Assembly: GCF_023653175.1 (NCBI RefSeq)
Contig: NZ_JAMNXL010000004.1
Span: 1 to 53,876, forward strand
Direction of reading: 5' to 3'
From: Erythrobacter sp.
Lineage (GTDB): Bacteria; Pseudomonadota; Alphaproteobacteria; Sphingomonadales; Sphingomonadaceae
DNA length: 53,876 bases
In this document: positions 42,775 through 51,755 of the stretch, piece after piece
Layout of the letters: every line of letters begins with the position of its first letter
How positions within the stretch are numbered: position 1 is the stretch's first letter
Position numbers and translations under genes: made by a program
Notes under the pieces: model-generated
Told to the model about the DNA's origin: nothing
The model's input: the letters and a program-made list of their open reading frames with translations, nothing else
The model's database searches: none

Positions 42775-42967
42775 GGCAGAGGCCAGCCGGGTCGCCTGCG
42801 CATCGCAGACCGGACACCGCGGCAGTTTCTCCACCAAATCGCTGGCAACGACGGCAACCTGCGCTCGGTGCTGGTGGCATCAGGTGATATACGGGCAAAG
42901 ACGGGTGATCGTGGAACTACGCTCTTAACCTTCAAGATCCTGCAACAAGAAATGCGCGATCCTTGGC

Positions 42968-43318
42968 ATGCAGATAACGCAGTGCCGAGGGGGCAAATCT
43001 TTGAATATCGATCTGCCATTTCGTCTCGCTTGGTGCGTTCCGGGCGAAATCGTCAATTCGGCAACCAACAGCATGGCTGATGCCGCTGCGACCAACCTGG
43101 CCGGGTCCGGTTTGGATGCCGAGCTGTCGCAAACGCCGTTCGACCAGGATTCCGCGACTGCGGATTACGTGGTCACCGGCAATGTCCGTGCCTCGACCGT
43201 GGCCCGCATGGCGGCTTCGGCTGCCGGAAATGGTGTGGTTGCAGGCGGAGCGGTCTCTTCGAGCAGTCTGTCGGTCAATGGCAACAACATGAGCTTTGTG
43301 CCGTTGCCTCAGCCGTAA
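42968..43318 (+). CDS. Small Ala/Ser-rich protein of unknown function
   Basis: 116 aa from ATG 42968, or 81 aa if it starts at ATG 43073 (MADAAATNLAGSG). Neither start has a strong ribosome site. The composition is acidic to neutral and Ala/Gly/Ser-rich (RMAASAAGNGVVAGGAVSSS), with no cysteine in the second half and no clear membrane segment. I recognise no family. The frame keeps GC-biased third positions, and a hairpin follows its stop, which is modest support that the gene is real. It lies between the second FixJ-like regulator and the PilZ gene. Confidence 0.45.
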   Translation: MQITQCRGGKSLNIDLPFRLAWCVPGEIVNSATNSMADAAATNLAGSGLDAELSQTPFDQDSATADYVVTGNVRASTVARMAASAAGNGVVAGGAVSSSSLSVNGNNMSFVPLPQP

Positions 43319-43332
43319 GCCTGATGGGCAAA

Positions 43333-43360
43333 CCCCCGCGTCTTTCGGGGCGCGTGGGGC
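43333..43360 (+). terminator. Hairpin region following the small unknown gene
   Basis: CCCCG (43334-43338) pairs with CGGGG (43346-43350) across a 7-nt loop, and a longer alternative stem uses CCCCCGCG with CGCG-T-GGGG (43351-43359). It starts 15 bp after the stop at 43318 and is followed by CCTTTCG. Terminator-like; weak U-tract. Confidence 0.4.
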
Positions 43361-43486
43361 CTTTCGTGGTCTCAGCGGCTTTGTGAGGACAATGGCGGAG
43401 CCCTGTCACGAACCGGTGGCTGCACCGGAGCAAAGTTCAAACGATCTTTCTGCTCGCCGAGGCAGAAAGGATGAGGGGAAATCAGC

Positions 43487-44167
43487 ATGCAACTGCCTGA
43501 ACTTGCATCGTCCACGGCACCGGGCGACAGCTTCGTCCTGATCGCGCCGGAGCGCCGCGCCGACAGCCGGGTGCAGACCGTGTTCCGCGTCGCCCGGGTC
43601 ATCACCGGCGCAGACGAAGGCCTTGTCCGGATCAGGAACATATCCGATCAGGGCGCGCGCCTGCGTATGATGATGCCTGCAACCTTGTCGGACCGTCTCA
43701 CGCTGGAATTTGCTGACGGTGTGGAATTGCGCGGGCAGGTCGTCTGGCGGCAGGGTGACGAATTCGGTTTGCGCTTCGACCATCCCATCAGTTGCACGCA
43801 CTTGCTCGCGACTCTGGCGGCAGGGACGCAATGCGGTAGCACGCGTCCCGTGCGCCTTCCGTTGCTGGTCTCCGCCCTGATCCGCAGCGAACGCGGCCTG
43901 CGGTGCGCCAAGATTGTCGACATATCGCTGCGCGGGCTCAAGCTGGTGCATGACGGCAGCCTTACAAGAGGACTGAACGTCAAGGTGAGTCTGCCCTCCG
44001 GGCTCGACCGGCACGGCATCGTGCGATGGACGCGCGAGGAACGTGCCGGCGTGATGCTGCTCGATCCCCTGAACGTCGAGGCGCTGGGATCGATGCAACG
44101 GCTGATGGGCGGCTACGAGGCAACGGTGTGCCTGCCGCAGGCGGCAGACCAAAGGTCCCAGACATGA
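43487..44167 (+). CDS. Double PilZ-domain protein
   Basis: 226 aa from ATG 43487 (AGGGG 8 bp upstream). Two PilZ domains lie in tandem. The first has the c-di-GMP signature RADSR (RxxxR) followed by NISDQG (NxSxxG) and ends in RGQVVWRQGDEFGLRF. The second has DISLRG (DxSxxG) and HGIVRWTREERAGVML, but the Arg motif is degenerate (RPVRL, two residues between Args instead of three), so it may not bind. No enzymatic domain. The stop overlaps the start of the GAF-GGDEF-EAL gene in an ATGA, so receptor and metabolic enzyme for c-di-GMP are co-translated. It probably acts on motility, envelope polysaccharide or adhesion; targets unknown. Confidence 0.9.
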   Translation: MQLPELASSTAPGDSFVLIAPERRADSRVQTVFRVARVITGADEGLVRIRNISDQGARLRMMMPATLSDRLTLEFADGVELRGQVVWRQGDEFGLRFDHPISCTHLLATLAAGTQCGSTRPVRLPLLVSALIRSERGLRCAKIVDISLRGLKLVHDGSLTRGLNVKVSLPSGLDRHGIVRWTREERAGVMLLDPLNVEALGSMQRLMGGYEATVCLPQAADQRSQT

Positions 44168-46089
44168 ACATGGCGCTCCAGAATTTTGTCCCGTCGCGCG
44201 CCTTTGCCTGCCTGACCGGGACTGAAAACGGGCGGGTGCAGCGGCACAACGCAATTGCCAACTACGCCATCCTCGACAGCGCGCCCGAGCCTCATTTCGA
44301 CGATATAGTCAGGCTGGTCGCACAGATCACCGGCGCGCAAACGGCAGCGATCAGTTTTATCGACGACACCAGGCAATGGTTCAAGGCCAAGTGGGGCATC
44401 GCCTCGCAAGAAACCCCGCTTTCGGTCTCGTTCTGCGTCCACACGATCGATGAAGGTGCGCCGCTGGTCGTGAAAGATGCAACGGCCGATCCCAGGTTCG
44501 CGGGCAATCCGCTGGTCACCGGTTCGCCGCATATCCGCTTCTATGCCGGGATGCGGATCCTTGCGGGAGACGGCACACCCATCGCCGCCTTGTGCGTGTT
44601 CGACTCCGAGCCGCGTCCGCAGGGTCTCACTCCTCTGGAAGAGACAACCTTGCGCACGCTGGCCGGACAGGTCGAGGCGCTGCTCGAACTGCGCCGACTG
44701 GTGCTCGAACGCGAAGCGCAGGTGGTTGCGCAATCACGGCTCAGCGAGCGGCTTCGTCATGTCGCCGAGCATGACGACCTGACCGGTCTGCCCCGGCGGA
44801 ATCTGTTCAATCGCCATTTGATCGAAACGATCGAGGAAGCCCGGCAACGCGGCACCCGGGCGGCGCTGCTGTTCGTGGATGTCGATCACTTCAAGCAGAT
44901 CAACGATTCGCTCGGCCATGATGCGGGTGACGCGTTGCTGTGCGGGTTTGCGCAAAGGCTGAGCAACATCCTGCGCCACACGGACACCGCCGCGCGACTC
45001 GGCGGGGACGAATTCGGCGTAATCCTCAATGGTATCGAGCGCGAGGAGCAGGTGGCCGATGTCGTCGCCTCGCTGGATCGGCGGCTTCACGAACCGATCC
45101 GGCATCGCGGGCGGCTGATCAACTGCAAGGCCAGTATCGGAGTCGCGATCTATCCCGATCATGCCAGCGATCCCGATGGCTTGATGAAATGCGCCGATCT
45201 CGCTTTGGCCGAAGCGAAACTGTCTCGCGGCCGGGCCGAAACGTTCACTCGGCGATTGATGGAAGAATTCGACCTCGAAACCGAAATGCTAGCGGTGGCG
45301 AGAGAAGGCCTCGAGGCGGGCCAACTCGTTGCGCACTACCAGCCGAAGATTGACCTGAATACCGGCGCGCTCGTCGGTTTCGAAGCCCTCGTGCGGTGTC
45401 AGACCAGCGAGCACGTCACGATCATGCCGGACAGTTTCGCAGAAGCGTTCGACGATCGCGAATTGGCGGTTGCAATCAGTCGCCAGATGATTTCGTCGGT
45501 GCTCGACGATATCCGCATATGGGTGGATCGGGGCCTCGAATTCGGCCACGTGGCGATCAACACTGGTGCCGCCGACTTCCGTAGCAACACCTTTGCCGAA
45601 ATGCTGCTGGACGAAATCGAGGCGCGGGGTCTCGCGCCGGAGATGATTGAACTGGAAGTGACCGAAAGGGTTTTTCTGGGCCGCGGAGCGCAACATGTCG
45701 ACCGTGCACTTTCCGTGCTCAGCAAGGCCGGAGTCCGGATCGCGCTCGACGACTTTGGGACCGGTTTCGCCTCGCTCACACATCTCAAGCAGTTCCGCGT
45801 GGACGTGCTCAAGATCGACCGCTCATTCGTCAGCGGGATCGGCAAGAATTTCGACGACACGACGATCGTCCAGGCGCTGATCGGGCTTGGCAGCAGCCTT
45901 GGCATTACAACCGTTGCAGAGGGCATAGAGACCGCAGCCCAGGCCGAGTTCGTGAAGTCCCACGGCTGCGACATCGGACAGGGCTTCTACTTCGGCAAAG
46001 CGCAGCCGCGCGAATTCGTGCCCTCTATGATCGACCAATTCGTTGGGTCTTCGAAAGCGCGGCCGACGCCGGGTGGGGCTGCCACCTAA
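44164..46089 (+). CDS. GAF-GGDEF-EAL cyclic-di-GMP turnover protein
   Basis: 641 aa from ATG 44164, coupled to the PilZ gene by ATGA. A GAF domain (about 20-190; LDSAPEPHFDDIVRLVAQIT, FIDDTRQWFKAKWG) is followed by a GGDEF domain with GGDEF at 280-284 and an upstream RHTD inhibitory site five residues before it, and an EAL domain with EALVR at about 407, ELEVTERVF, DDFGTGFAS, KIDRSFV and AEGIET. All signature residues for diguanylate cyclase and phosphodiesterase activity are present, so either or both may act, set by the GAF signal. No membrane segment. It is the last gene of the + strand island. Confidence 0.93.
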   Translation: MNMALQNFVPSRAFACLTGTENGRVQRHNAIANYAILDSAPEPHFDDIVRLVAQITGAQTAAISFIDDTRQWFKAKWGIASQETPLSVSFCVHTIDEGAPLVVKDATADPRFAGNPLVTGSPHIRFYAGMRILAGDGTPIAALCVFDSEPRPQGLTPLEETTLRTLAGQVEALLELRRLVLEREAQVVAQSRLSERLRHVAEHDDLTGLPRRNLFNRHLIETIEEARQRGTRAALLFVDVDHFKQINDSLGHDAGDALLCGFAQRLSNILRHTDTAARLGGDEFGVILNGIEREEQVADVVASLDRRLHEPIRHRGRLINCKASIGVAIYPDHASDPDGLMKCADLALAEAKLSRGRAETFTRRLMEEFDLETEMLAVAREGLEAGQLVAHYQPKIDLNTGALVGFEALVRCQTSEHVTIMPDSFAEAFDDRELAVAISRQMISSVLDDIRIWVDRGLEFGHVAINTGAADFRSNTFAEMLLDEIEARGLAPEMIELEVTERVFLGRGAQHVDRALSVLSKAGVRIALDDFGTGFASLTHLKQFRVDVLKIDRSFVSGIGKNFDDTTIVQALIGLGSSLGITTVAEGIETAAQAEFVKSHGCDIGQGFYFGKAQPREFVPSMIDQFVGSSKARPTPGGAAT

Positions 46090-46408
46090 CACGTTTGCCC
46101 TTGCCGCAATTTGGCCCGGATCGTCCGATGATTCCAAGTCGACGTCCACTTCGGGTTTGGGTCCTGCATGCCGGATTTCAGGAGCGGGGCCAAAAGAGCC
46201 GCCATCTACGCCGGCAGGTATCGTCCTGGCCGCTTTCGGCAGTACCAGTCATTCGGGATGCCGTTTGGGAACGGCCGCTTTATGCCAAGACCTTCCGGCA
46301 GGGTCATAGGCGGGTGCGGATGCTCGTGCGATATCCGCAGCGCCCTGCCCGAGCTGGCCAATCGCTCCATGGCTATTCCCCTGCCCCTGCTAGATGGTAG
46401 GGTAACCT
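46090..46408. other. 319-bp intergenic stretch upstream of fhs, no gene seen
   Basis: Only short open frames without family resemblance occur. I looked for a folate (THF) riboswitch before fhs and did not see its conserved pattern. It should contain the fhs promoter, but no convincing -35/-10 pair stands out. Confidence 0.5.
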
Positions 46409-48070
46409 ATGTTGTCGGACATCGAAATCTCGCGCGCCGCCGCGATCCGCCCGATTCAGGATATCGCCGAGCGTGCCGGGATCCCTGCTGATGCGATCGA
46501 ACCCTACGGGCACCACAAGGCGAAGATCGTTACGGACCGGCTCAATCCGGACCATGCAGCGGGCAAACTGATCCTCGTTACCGCAATCAACCCGACCCCG
46601 GCAGGTGAGGGCAAGACCACCACCTCTGTCGGCCTGGCGGACGCGTTGAGCAGGATCGGCAAGCGGACCGTGCTGTGTCTGCGTGAACCGTCGCTTGGCC
46701 CCTGCTTCGGGACCAAGGGCGGGGCCGCCGGGGGCGGCTATGCGCAGGTCGTGCCGATGGAGGACATCAACCTGCACTTCACGGGTGATTTTCACGCGAT
46801 CACCAGCGCCCACAATCTGCTAGCGGCGATGATCGACAATCACATCTATTGGGGCAACGCGCTCGAGATCGATGTTCGCCGGGTCGTCTGGCCGCGCGTG
46901 CTGGACATGAACGACCGGGCGTTGCGGGACATCGCGCAGTCGCTTGGCGGCGCCGCTAACGGGTTTCCCCGGCAATCGGGATTCGAGATCACCGTCGCCT
47001 CGGAGGTGATGGCAATCCTGTGTCTTACCGATGGTTTGGAGGATCTGGAGGCGCGGCTCAGCCGGATCGTGGTTGGCTACACGCGCGAAAGGCGCGCCGT
47101 GACCGCGCGCGACCTCAAAGCCGACGGCGCCATGGCCGTGCTGCTGGCGCAGGCGATCAAGCCCAATCTGGTCCAGACGCTCGAGGGCACCCCCGCGCTT
47201 GTTCATGGCGGCCCCTTTGCCAATATCGCGCATGGCTGCAATTCGGTGATCGCGACGCGGAACGGGCTCAGGCTCGCGGACTATGTCGTGACCGAAGCCG
47301 GGTTCGGCGCGGATCTGGGCGCGGAAAAATTCTTCGACATCAAATGCCGCCAGTCCGGGCTGCGCCCTGATGCCGTGGTCATCGTGGCGACCGTCCGGGC
47401 GCTCAAGATGAATGGCGGCGTCGCCAAGAGCGACCTTGCCCGCCCAGACGTGGAAGCGGTCCGGCGCGGGGCGATCAACCTCGTCCGCCATATCGAGAAT
47501 GTCCGACAATTCGGCGTGCCGGCGGTGGTGGCGATCAACCGGTTCCACTCCGATGGCGATGAGGAGCTGGCCGCAGTTTCAGCGATTGCCGAAGCACACG
47601 GGACAGAGGCGATAATTTGTACGCATTGGTCCGACGGCGGCGCTGGCGCGGAGCAGCTGGCCCGGCGCGTGGTCGAGGTCGCCGATGCTCCGTCGCAATT
47701 TGCCCCGCTGTATGGTGATGCCATGCCGTTGTTCGAAAAGATCAACACGGTCGCAACGCGCATCTACCGCGCCGAGACAGCAGCGGCTTCCCCTGAAGTG
47801 CATGCGCAACTCGCGCGGTGGGAGGAAGCAGGTTACGGGCATCTCCCGGTATGCATTGCCAAGACGCAGTACAGCTTTTCGACCGACCCTGCGTTGCTCG
47901 GGGCACCGACCGGGCACATCGTGTCCGTCCGCGATGTCCGGCTGGCGGCAGGAGCAGGCTTCGTCGTCGCAATCTGTGGTGAGATCAGGACGATGCCCGG
48001 CCTGCCGCGGGTGCCGGCGGCCGAGTCGATCCGCGTTGACACCGATGGACGGATCCAGGGTTTGTTTTGA
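46409..48070 (+). CDS. fhs: Formate-tetrahydrofolate ligase
   Basis: 553 aa from ATG 46409, close to the usual 555-560. The P-loop is [19 protein letters not shown], with the family signatures [40 protein letters not shown] and [19 protein letters not shown]. It forms 10-formyl-tetrahydrofolate from formate, ATP and tetrahydrofolate in the cytoplasm, feeding one-carbon units to purine and formyl-methionine synthesis or oxidising pathways. It stands alone on the + strand, with 319 bp of empty sequence before and 482 bp after; no fold or purine genes adjoin. Confidence 0.96.
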   Translation: MLSDIEISRAAAIRPIQDIAERAGIPADAIEPYGHHKAKIVTDRLNPDHAAGKLILVTAINPTPAGEGKTTTSVGLADALSRIGKRTVLCLREPSLGPCFGTKGGAAGGGYAQVVPMEDINLHFTGDFHAITSAHNLLAAMIDNHIYWGNALEIDVRRVVWPRVLDMNDRALRDIAQSLGGAANGFPRQSGFEITVASEVMAILCLTDGLEDLEARLSRIVVGYTRERRAVTARDLKADGAMAVLLAQAIKPNLVQTLEGTPALVHGGPFANIAHGCNSVIATRNGLRLADYVVTEAGFGADLGAEKFFDIKCRQSGLRPDAVVIVATVRALKMNGGVAKSDLARPDVEAVRRGAINLVRHIENVRQFGVPAVVAINRFHSDGDEELAAVSAIAEAHGTEAIICTHWSDGGAGAEQLARRVVEVADAPSQFAPLYGDAMPLFEKINTVATRIYRAETAAASPEVHAQLARWEEAGYGHLPVCIAKTQYSFSTDPALLGAPTGHIVSVRDVRLAAGAGFVVAICGEIRTMPGLPRVPAAESIRVDTDGRIQGLF

Positions 48071-48552
48071 GCCGCGCATTGGCCACGCCGTGTGCTGGTG
48101 AACACAAGCCATGCTGCGTTCCCGGCCCGGAACTTGTGCGGCGGATAACGGCCCGGTCTTTCCTATCTGGCAATTGCTGAGGAGGCTCTCTGCGATCCCC
48201 AACTCTGCCGAAGCGGACCTTCGCGATAAGTCCTATTTGCGACAGCTTTGTCCCGGAAGTTTTGGGCAACTCTCGGCCCAAGTGCAATTCTTTAAGATCT
48301 GGGACCATTTAAGTCCGGCCCTGCCAAGAGCTGCCTGAAATGTAATTCTCGGCGGAGCGTTGGAAATAGGTGACACCTGAAATTCGATGGACAGGGTTGT
48401 CCATCGATTTAAAGCCACTGAACCGTTCCGGATCGCTCCTCGGGGGTCTGATTTTCCCGATCATTGGCCGTTGTAGCGATTGTCTGAAAGGCGTGTTATT
48501 GTGTCGCTCGGATCGGGCCTGACTTGGTCTCTGCCAAGCGGGAGACCTGCCT
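48071..48552. other. 482-bp stretch after fhs with two inverted repeats, no gene
   Basis: No credible coding frame. AGGTG-A-CACCT (48368-48378) is a perfect palindrome with a central base, and TCGATGGACA (48384-48393) pairs exactly with TGTCCATCGA (48398-48407) across GGGT. These lie 145-185 bp before the AraC start at 48553 and could be its operator, or the second could be a terminator (short TTTAAAG follows). Confidence 0.5.
48384..48407. promoter_or_regulatory. 10-bp perfect hairpin TCGATGGACA-GGGT-TGTCCATCGA
   Basis: Exact 10-bp arms and a 4-nt loop, followed by TTTAAAG. An adjoining palindrome AGGTGACACCT lies 6 bp upstream. May be an operator for the AraC gene or a transcription terminator far downstream of fhs (314 bp). 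Structure seen; role open. Confidence 0.4.
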
Positions 48553-49527
48553 GTGGCGAGCAATGCAGCAAATGCGCATATGCCACCAGGCGAAGCACTT
48601 GATTCAGGTGCAGTGGGGCAACGCCTTGGCGCCCTCTTCAAGATAGACCATGCGCCAGCGTTGGTGACCCGCAAGTTAAGCGTGGCACAAATGGCAATTA
48701 CAGAGATCCGTTCCGACGACCCGCTGCTCGGGCCCATTGACCCGGTGCCGACCGAGGACGCTTACCTCGTCAGCTTGATGTTGAGAAACCTCGACAATCA
48801 CGAAGTCTGGGAGAACAGACGTCCGTGCCCCCGGCACTCGATCGGGATCGGCGAATTCCATTTGCGGGACCTGAAGATCGAGCAATCGGCTCTTGTCGAA
48901 CAGCCGCACCACTCGTTGCAATTCTATCTGCCGCGCGCGGCGCTTGACGCCATCGCCGACGAAAACGAAGCCCGCCCGGTCGGTGAGCTGTCCTACCGGC
49001 CGGGCGTTCCATTCAGCGATCCCGTCGTGCGGAGCCTCGGGATGTGTTTGGGTAAAGTGTTCGAGCGCCCGCAAGAGGCAAACCGACTGTTTCTCGATCA
49101 TATCGCCTTTGCGCTGGGCACCCACCTTGCTCAGTCCTACGGTGAGATGGAACCCTGTTCCAGATTGCACAGGGGCGGGCTGGCAGCATGGCAGGAGCGG
49201 CGAGCGACGGAATATCTTGGCGCCAACCTCGGCAGCGGGTCTTCGCTCAAGGAGATCGCGGCGCAGTGCGGGCTTTCGATCAGCCATTTCTCGAGGGCGT
49301 TCAAGGCCACCTTCGGCATCGCGCCGCACCAGTGGCTCATCCGGCGGCGGATCGAAGTCGCCAAGGCCTTGCTCAAGTCGCCGTCCCTGTCGCTGGCCAG
49401 GGTCGCTCTCGAATGCGGCTTTGCTGACCAGAGCCATTTCACGCGGGTGTTCACCCGGATTGTCGGCATGGGTCCGGGGGCCTGGCGACGCAATTACGGC
49501 ATAGGTGTTGCGGTAGGCCGGCAATAG
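48553..49527 (+). CDS. AraC-family transcriptional regulator
   Basis: 324 aa from GTG 48553 with GGGAG 8 bp upstream. The N-terminal ~200 residues are a sensing domain (MAITEIRSDDPLLGPIDPVP, SIGIGEFHLRDLKIEQSALV), and the C-terminus has two helix-turn-helix motifs: SLKEIAAQCGLSISHFSRAF followed by GIAPHQWLIRRRIEVAKALL, and LARVALECGFADQSHFTRVF followed by VGMGPGAWRRNYG. It precedes a chloroperoxidase-like hydrolase, an alpha/beta hydrolase and an SDR on the same strand, which suggests that it activates this set when an aromatic or ester-type substrate is present. It is not a close copy of the AraC genes at 2781 or 4975. Confidence 0.9.
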   Translation: MASNAANAHMPPGEALDSGAVGQRLGALFKIDHAPALVTRKLSVAQMAITEIRSDDPLLGPIDPVPTEDAYLVSLMLRNLDNHEVWENRRPCPRHSIGIGEFHLRDLKIEQSALVEQPHHSLQFYLPRAALDAIADENEARPVGELSYRPGVPFSDPVVRSLGMCLGKVFERPQEANRLFLDHIAFALGTHLAQSYGEMEPCSRLHRGGLAAWQERRATEYLGANLGSGSSLKEIAAQCGLSISHFSRAFKATFGIAPHQWLIRRRIEVAKALLKSPSLSLARVALECGFADQSHFTRVFTRIVGMGPGAWRRNYGIGVAVGRQ

Positions 49528-49724
49528 GCGGGCAGCCGATCGAACCGGTTTGCGCTCTCGGGCAGATCCCGGGCCTGTCCGGGCCGGAGGCCGCGGGTTT
49601 GTGGTGCCTTCGTCCAATCCGCGCTTGAATTGGTCAATCCCGAGCACGGCCCGCGCGCTATCGAGATGGACGTCGCGGACCCCTTGCGCCGGGCAGGGAC
49701 TGAGCGATGCGGCCGAGGTGAGCC

Positions 49725-50744
49725 ATGTCAACGAACTGCAGCATCAACCCCGCCACCACACGCAGGCAATTGTTCGCCGCAGCAGCCGCCATCTCCGGCG
49801 CGAGCCTGCTCCCCGCATCGGCGCGGGCCGCTCCATCGGGCGGCGCGGCACAGGCCACCCAGCACCGCCCTCAGCAGAAAGGACCGGCGATGAACACCCT
49901 CGTCACCAAGGATGGCACCGAGATCTTTTTCAAGGATTGGGGCCAGGGTCCGCCGATCATGTTCCATCATGGCTGGCCGCTCAGCGCGGATGACTGGGAT
50001 GCCCAGATGATGTTCTTCCTCGAACGGGGATTTCGCGTGATCGCCCATGATCGGCGCGGCCACGGGCGATCCACCCAGACCGTGACAGGCAACGAGATGG
50101 ATACCTATGCCGACGACCTTGCGGAACTGATCACGGCGCTCGGCCTCAAGGATGTCGTGCATGTGGGTCATTCAACGGGCGGCGGCGAAGTCGTGCGCTT
50201 CCTTGCCCGGCACGGGACGAGCCGTGCGTCCAAAGCCGTGATCATTGGTGCCATTCCCCCGGTCATGCTGCAATCCGCGGCCAATCCGGGGGGGCTGCCC
50301 ATGTCCGTGTTCGATGGGTTTCGCAGCGCATTCCTCGCCAATCGGGCGCAGTTTTATCACGATATCGCGGCGGGCCCGTTTTACGGGTTCAACCGCGCGG
50401 GCGCAGACGTCTCCCCTGCGTTGATCGACAATTGGTGGCGTCAGGGCATGATGGGCGGCGCCAAGGCCCATTATGACTGCATCTCGGTGTTCTCCGAGAC
50501 GGACTTCACCGACGACCTGCGCAAGGCCGACATTCCGCTACTCGTGATGCACGGCGACGACGACCAGATCGTGCCGATCGCAAACTCCGCGTTGCTGTCG
50601 TCGAAACTGGCTCCGAGGGCGACACTGAAAGTCTACTCCGGCCTGCCGCACGGCATGGCGACGACGCACCCCCAGATCGTCAATCAGGACCTGCTCGCTT
50701 TCATCCGAAGTGAGCGGATGACCGCAGATGAGACCGCCGCATAG
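49725..50744 (+). CDS. Chloroperoxidase/perhydrolase-like alpha/beta hydrolase with Tat-type signal
   Basis: 339 aa from ATG 49725. A Tat-like N-terminus ([20 protein letters not shown], then LLPASARA) predicts export of the folded enzyme, unlike most cytoplasmic cofactor-free haloperoxidases; a start at ATG 49890 ([13 protein letters not shown]) would give the usual cytoplasmic form of about 284 aa. The core is typical: oxyanion [23 protein letters not shown], nucleophile elbow [15 protein letters not shown], acid Asp in [10 protein letters not shown], and His in [12 protein letters not shown]. Such enzymes are esterases/perhydrolases that can halogenate nonspecifically; a native halogenase role is unlikely. 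It starts a three-gene + strand cluster. Confidence 0.9.
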   Translation: MSTNCSINPATTRRQLFAAAAAISGASLLPASARAAPSGGAAQATQHRPQQKGPAMNTLVTKDGTEIFFKDWGQGPPIMFHHGWPLSADDWDAQMMFFLERGFRVIAHDRRGHGRSTQTVTGNEMDTYADDLAELITALGLKDVVHVGHSTGGGEVVRFLARHGTSRASKAVIIGAIPPVMLQSAANPGGLPMSVFDGFRSAFLANRAQFYHDIAAGPFYGFNRAGADVSPALIDNWWRQGMMGGAKAHYDCISVFSETDFTDDLRKADIPLLVMHGDDDQIVPIANSALLSSKLAPRATLKVYSGLPHGMATTHPQIVNQDLLAFIRSERMTADETAA

Positions 50745-50797
50745 GGCAAGCATAGCCAGTCCACGCACCGTGATGAGTGCTGTTCCGGAGAATGAAA

Positions 50798-51721
50798 ATG
50801 ACCGTGAATGTCCTTCAAGAGCGTGGAGCAAAACCCATGGCGGCTCATGTTCCTGTGGTGATCCATCACCGCACCATGCAGATCGATGGAATCGGCATAT
50901 TCTATCGCGAGGCGGGCCCCGCAGATGCGCCAGTCGTGCTCTTGCTGCACGGCTTTCCGACATCGTCCCACATGTTCCGCAATCTCATCCCGCACCTCGC
51001 CGACCGGTATCACGTGATCGCTCCCGATTATCCGGGCTATGGGCAAAGCGACACTCCGGATCGGTCGAGCTTTGACTATACATTCGACAACTTTGCCAAG
51101 CTCATCGGTACCTTGCTGGACCAGCTCGGCATCGCCAAATTCGCCATGTACGTCATGGATTATGGCGCACCCGTTGGCTGGCGGCTTGCCTTGGCCGACC
51201 CGGGACGGATCACCGGCCTGATCGTCCAGAACGGCAACGCCTATGACGAAGGGCTCAAAGAGTTCTGGGACCCGATAAAGGCCTACTGGAACGAGGGTTC
51301 GGACGACACCCGGCAGGCGCTGACCAGTTTGTTGACGATCGAAACCACCATTTTCCAATATACCGACGGTGTCTCCGACAGAACGCGCGTGGCGCCCGAC
51401 AGCTGGATCCATGATCAGGCCCTGCTCGATCGGCCGGGGAACGCCGATATTCAGCTTGATCTGTTCTACGATTATCGGACAAACCTGCCACTATACCCTG
51501 CCGTCCAGGCCTGGTTGCGCGAGCATTCGCCGCCCACCCTTATCGTGTGGGGCAAGAACGATTTCATTTTCCCCGCAGATGGCGCGCATCCGTACAAGCG
51601 CGACCTGCCCGAGGTCGAGTTCCACCTCCTCGACACAGGCCACTTCGCGCTCGAGGACCAGCTCGACACGATGGTCCCGTTGATCCGCGATTTCCTTGCC
51701 CGAAAGATCGCGTCCGTCTGA
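50798..51721 (+). CDS. Alpha/beta hydrolase with Asp nucleophile (epoxide hydrolase / dehalogenase-like)
   Basis: 307 aa from ATG 50798, with GGAG 7 bp upstream; in-frame starts at 50792 and 50837 are also possible. Motifs: oxyanion [29 protein letters not shown], the nucleophile elbow [17 protein letters not shown] with Asp rather than Ser, acid Asp in [10 protein letters not shown] and His in [14 protein letters not shown]. The Asp nucleophile points to epoxide hydrolases or dehalogenases; the residue after it is Tyr rather than the halide-binding Trp of the dehalogenase at 11352. Epoxide hydrolase-like activity is the better reading. It is 54 bp after the perhydrolase-like gene and 34 bp before the SDR. 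Confidence 0.88.
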   Translation: MTVNVLQERGAKPMAAHVPVVIHHRTMQIDGIGIFYREAGPADAPVVLLLHGFPTSSHMFRNLIPHLADRYHVIAPDYPGYGQSDTPDRSSFDYTFDNFAKLIGTLLDQLGIAKFAMYVMDYGAPVGWRLALADPGRITGLIVQNGNAYDEGLKEFWDPIKAYWNEGSDDTRQALTSLLTIETTIFQYTDGVSDRTRVAPDSWIHDQALLDRPGNADIQLDLFYDYRTNLPLYPAVQAWLREHSPPTLIVWGKNDFIFPADGAHPYKRDLPEVEFHLLDTGHFALEDQLDTMVPLIRDFLARKIASV

Positions 51722-51755
51722 GCCCGGCAATCACACAAGAACAGGGGAGCCAAGC

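Noticed and set aside
46090-46408. Folate (THF) riboswitch before fhs
   Set aside because: No conserved core was visible and these riboswitches are known mainly from Gram-positives.
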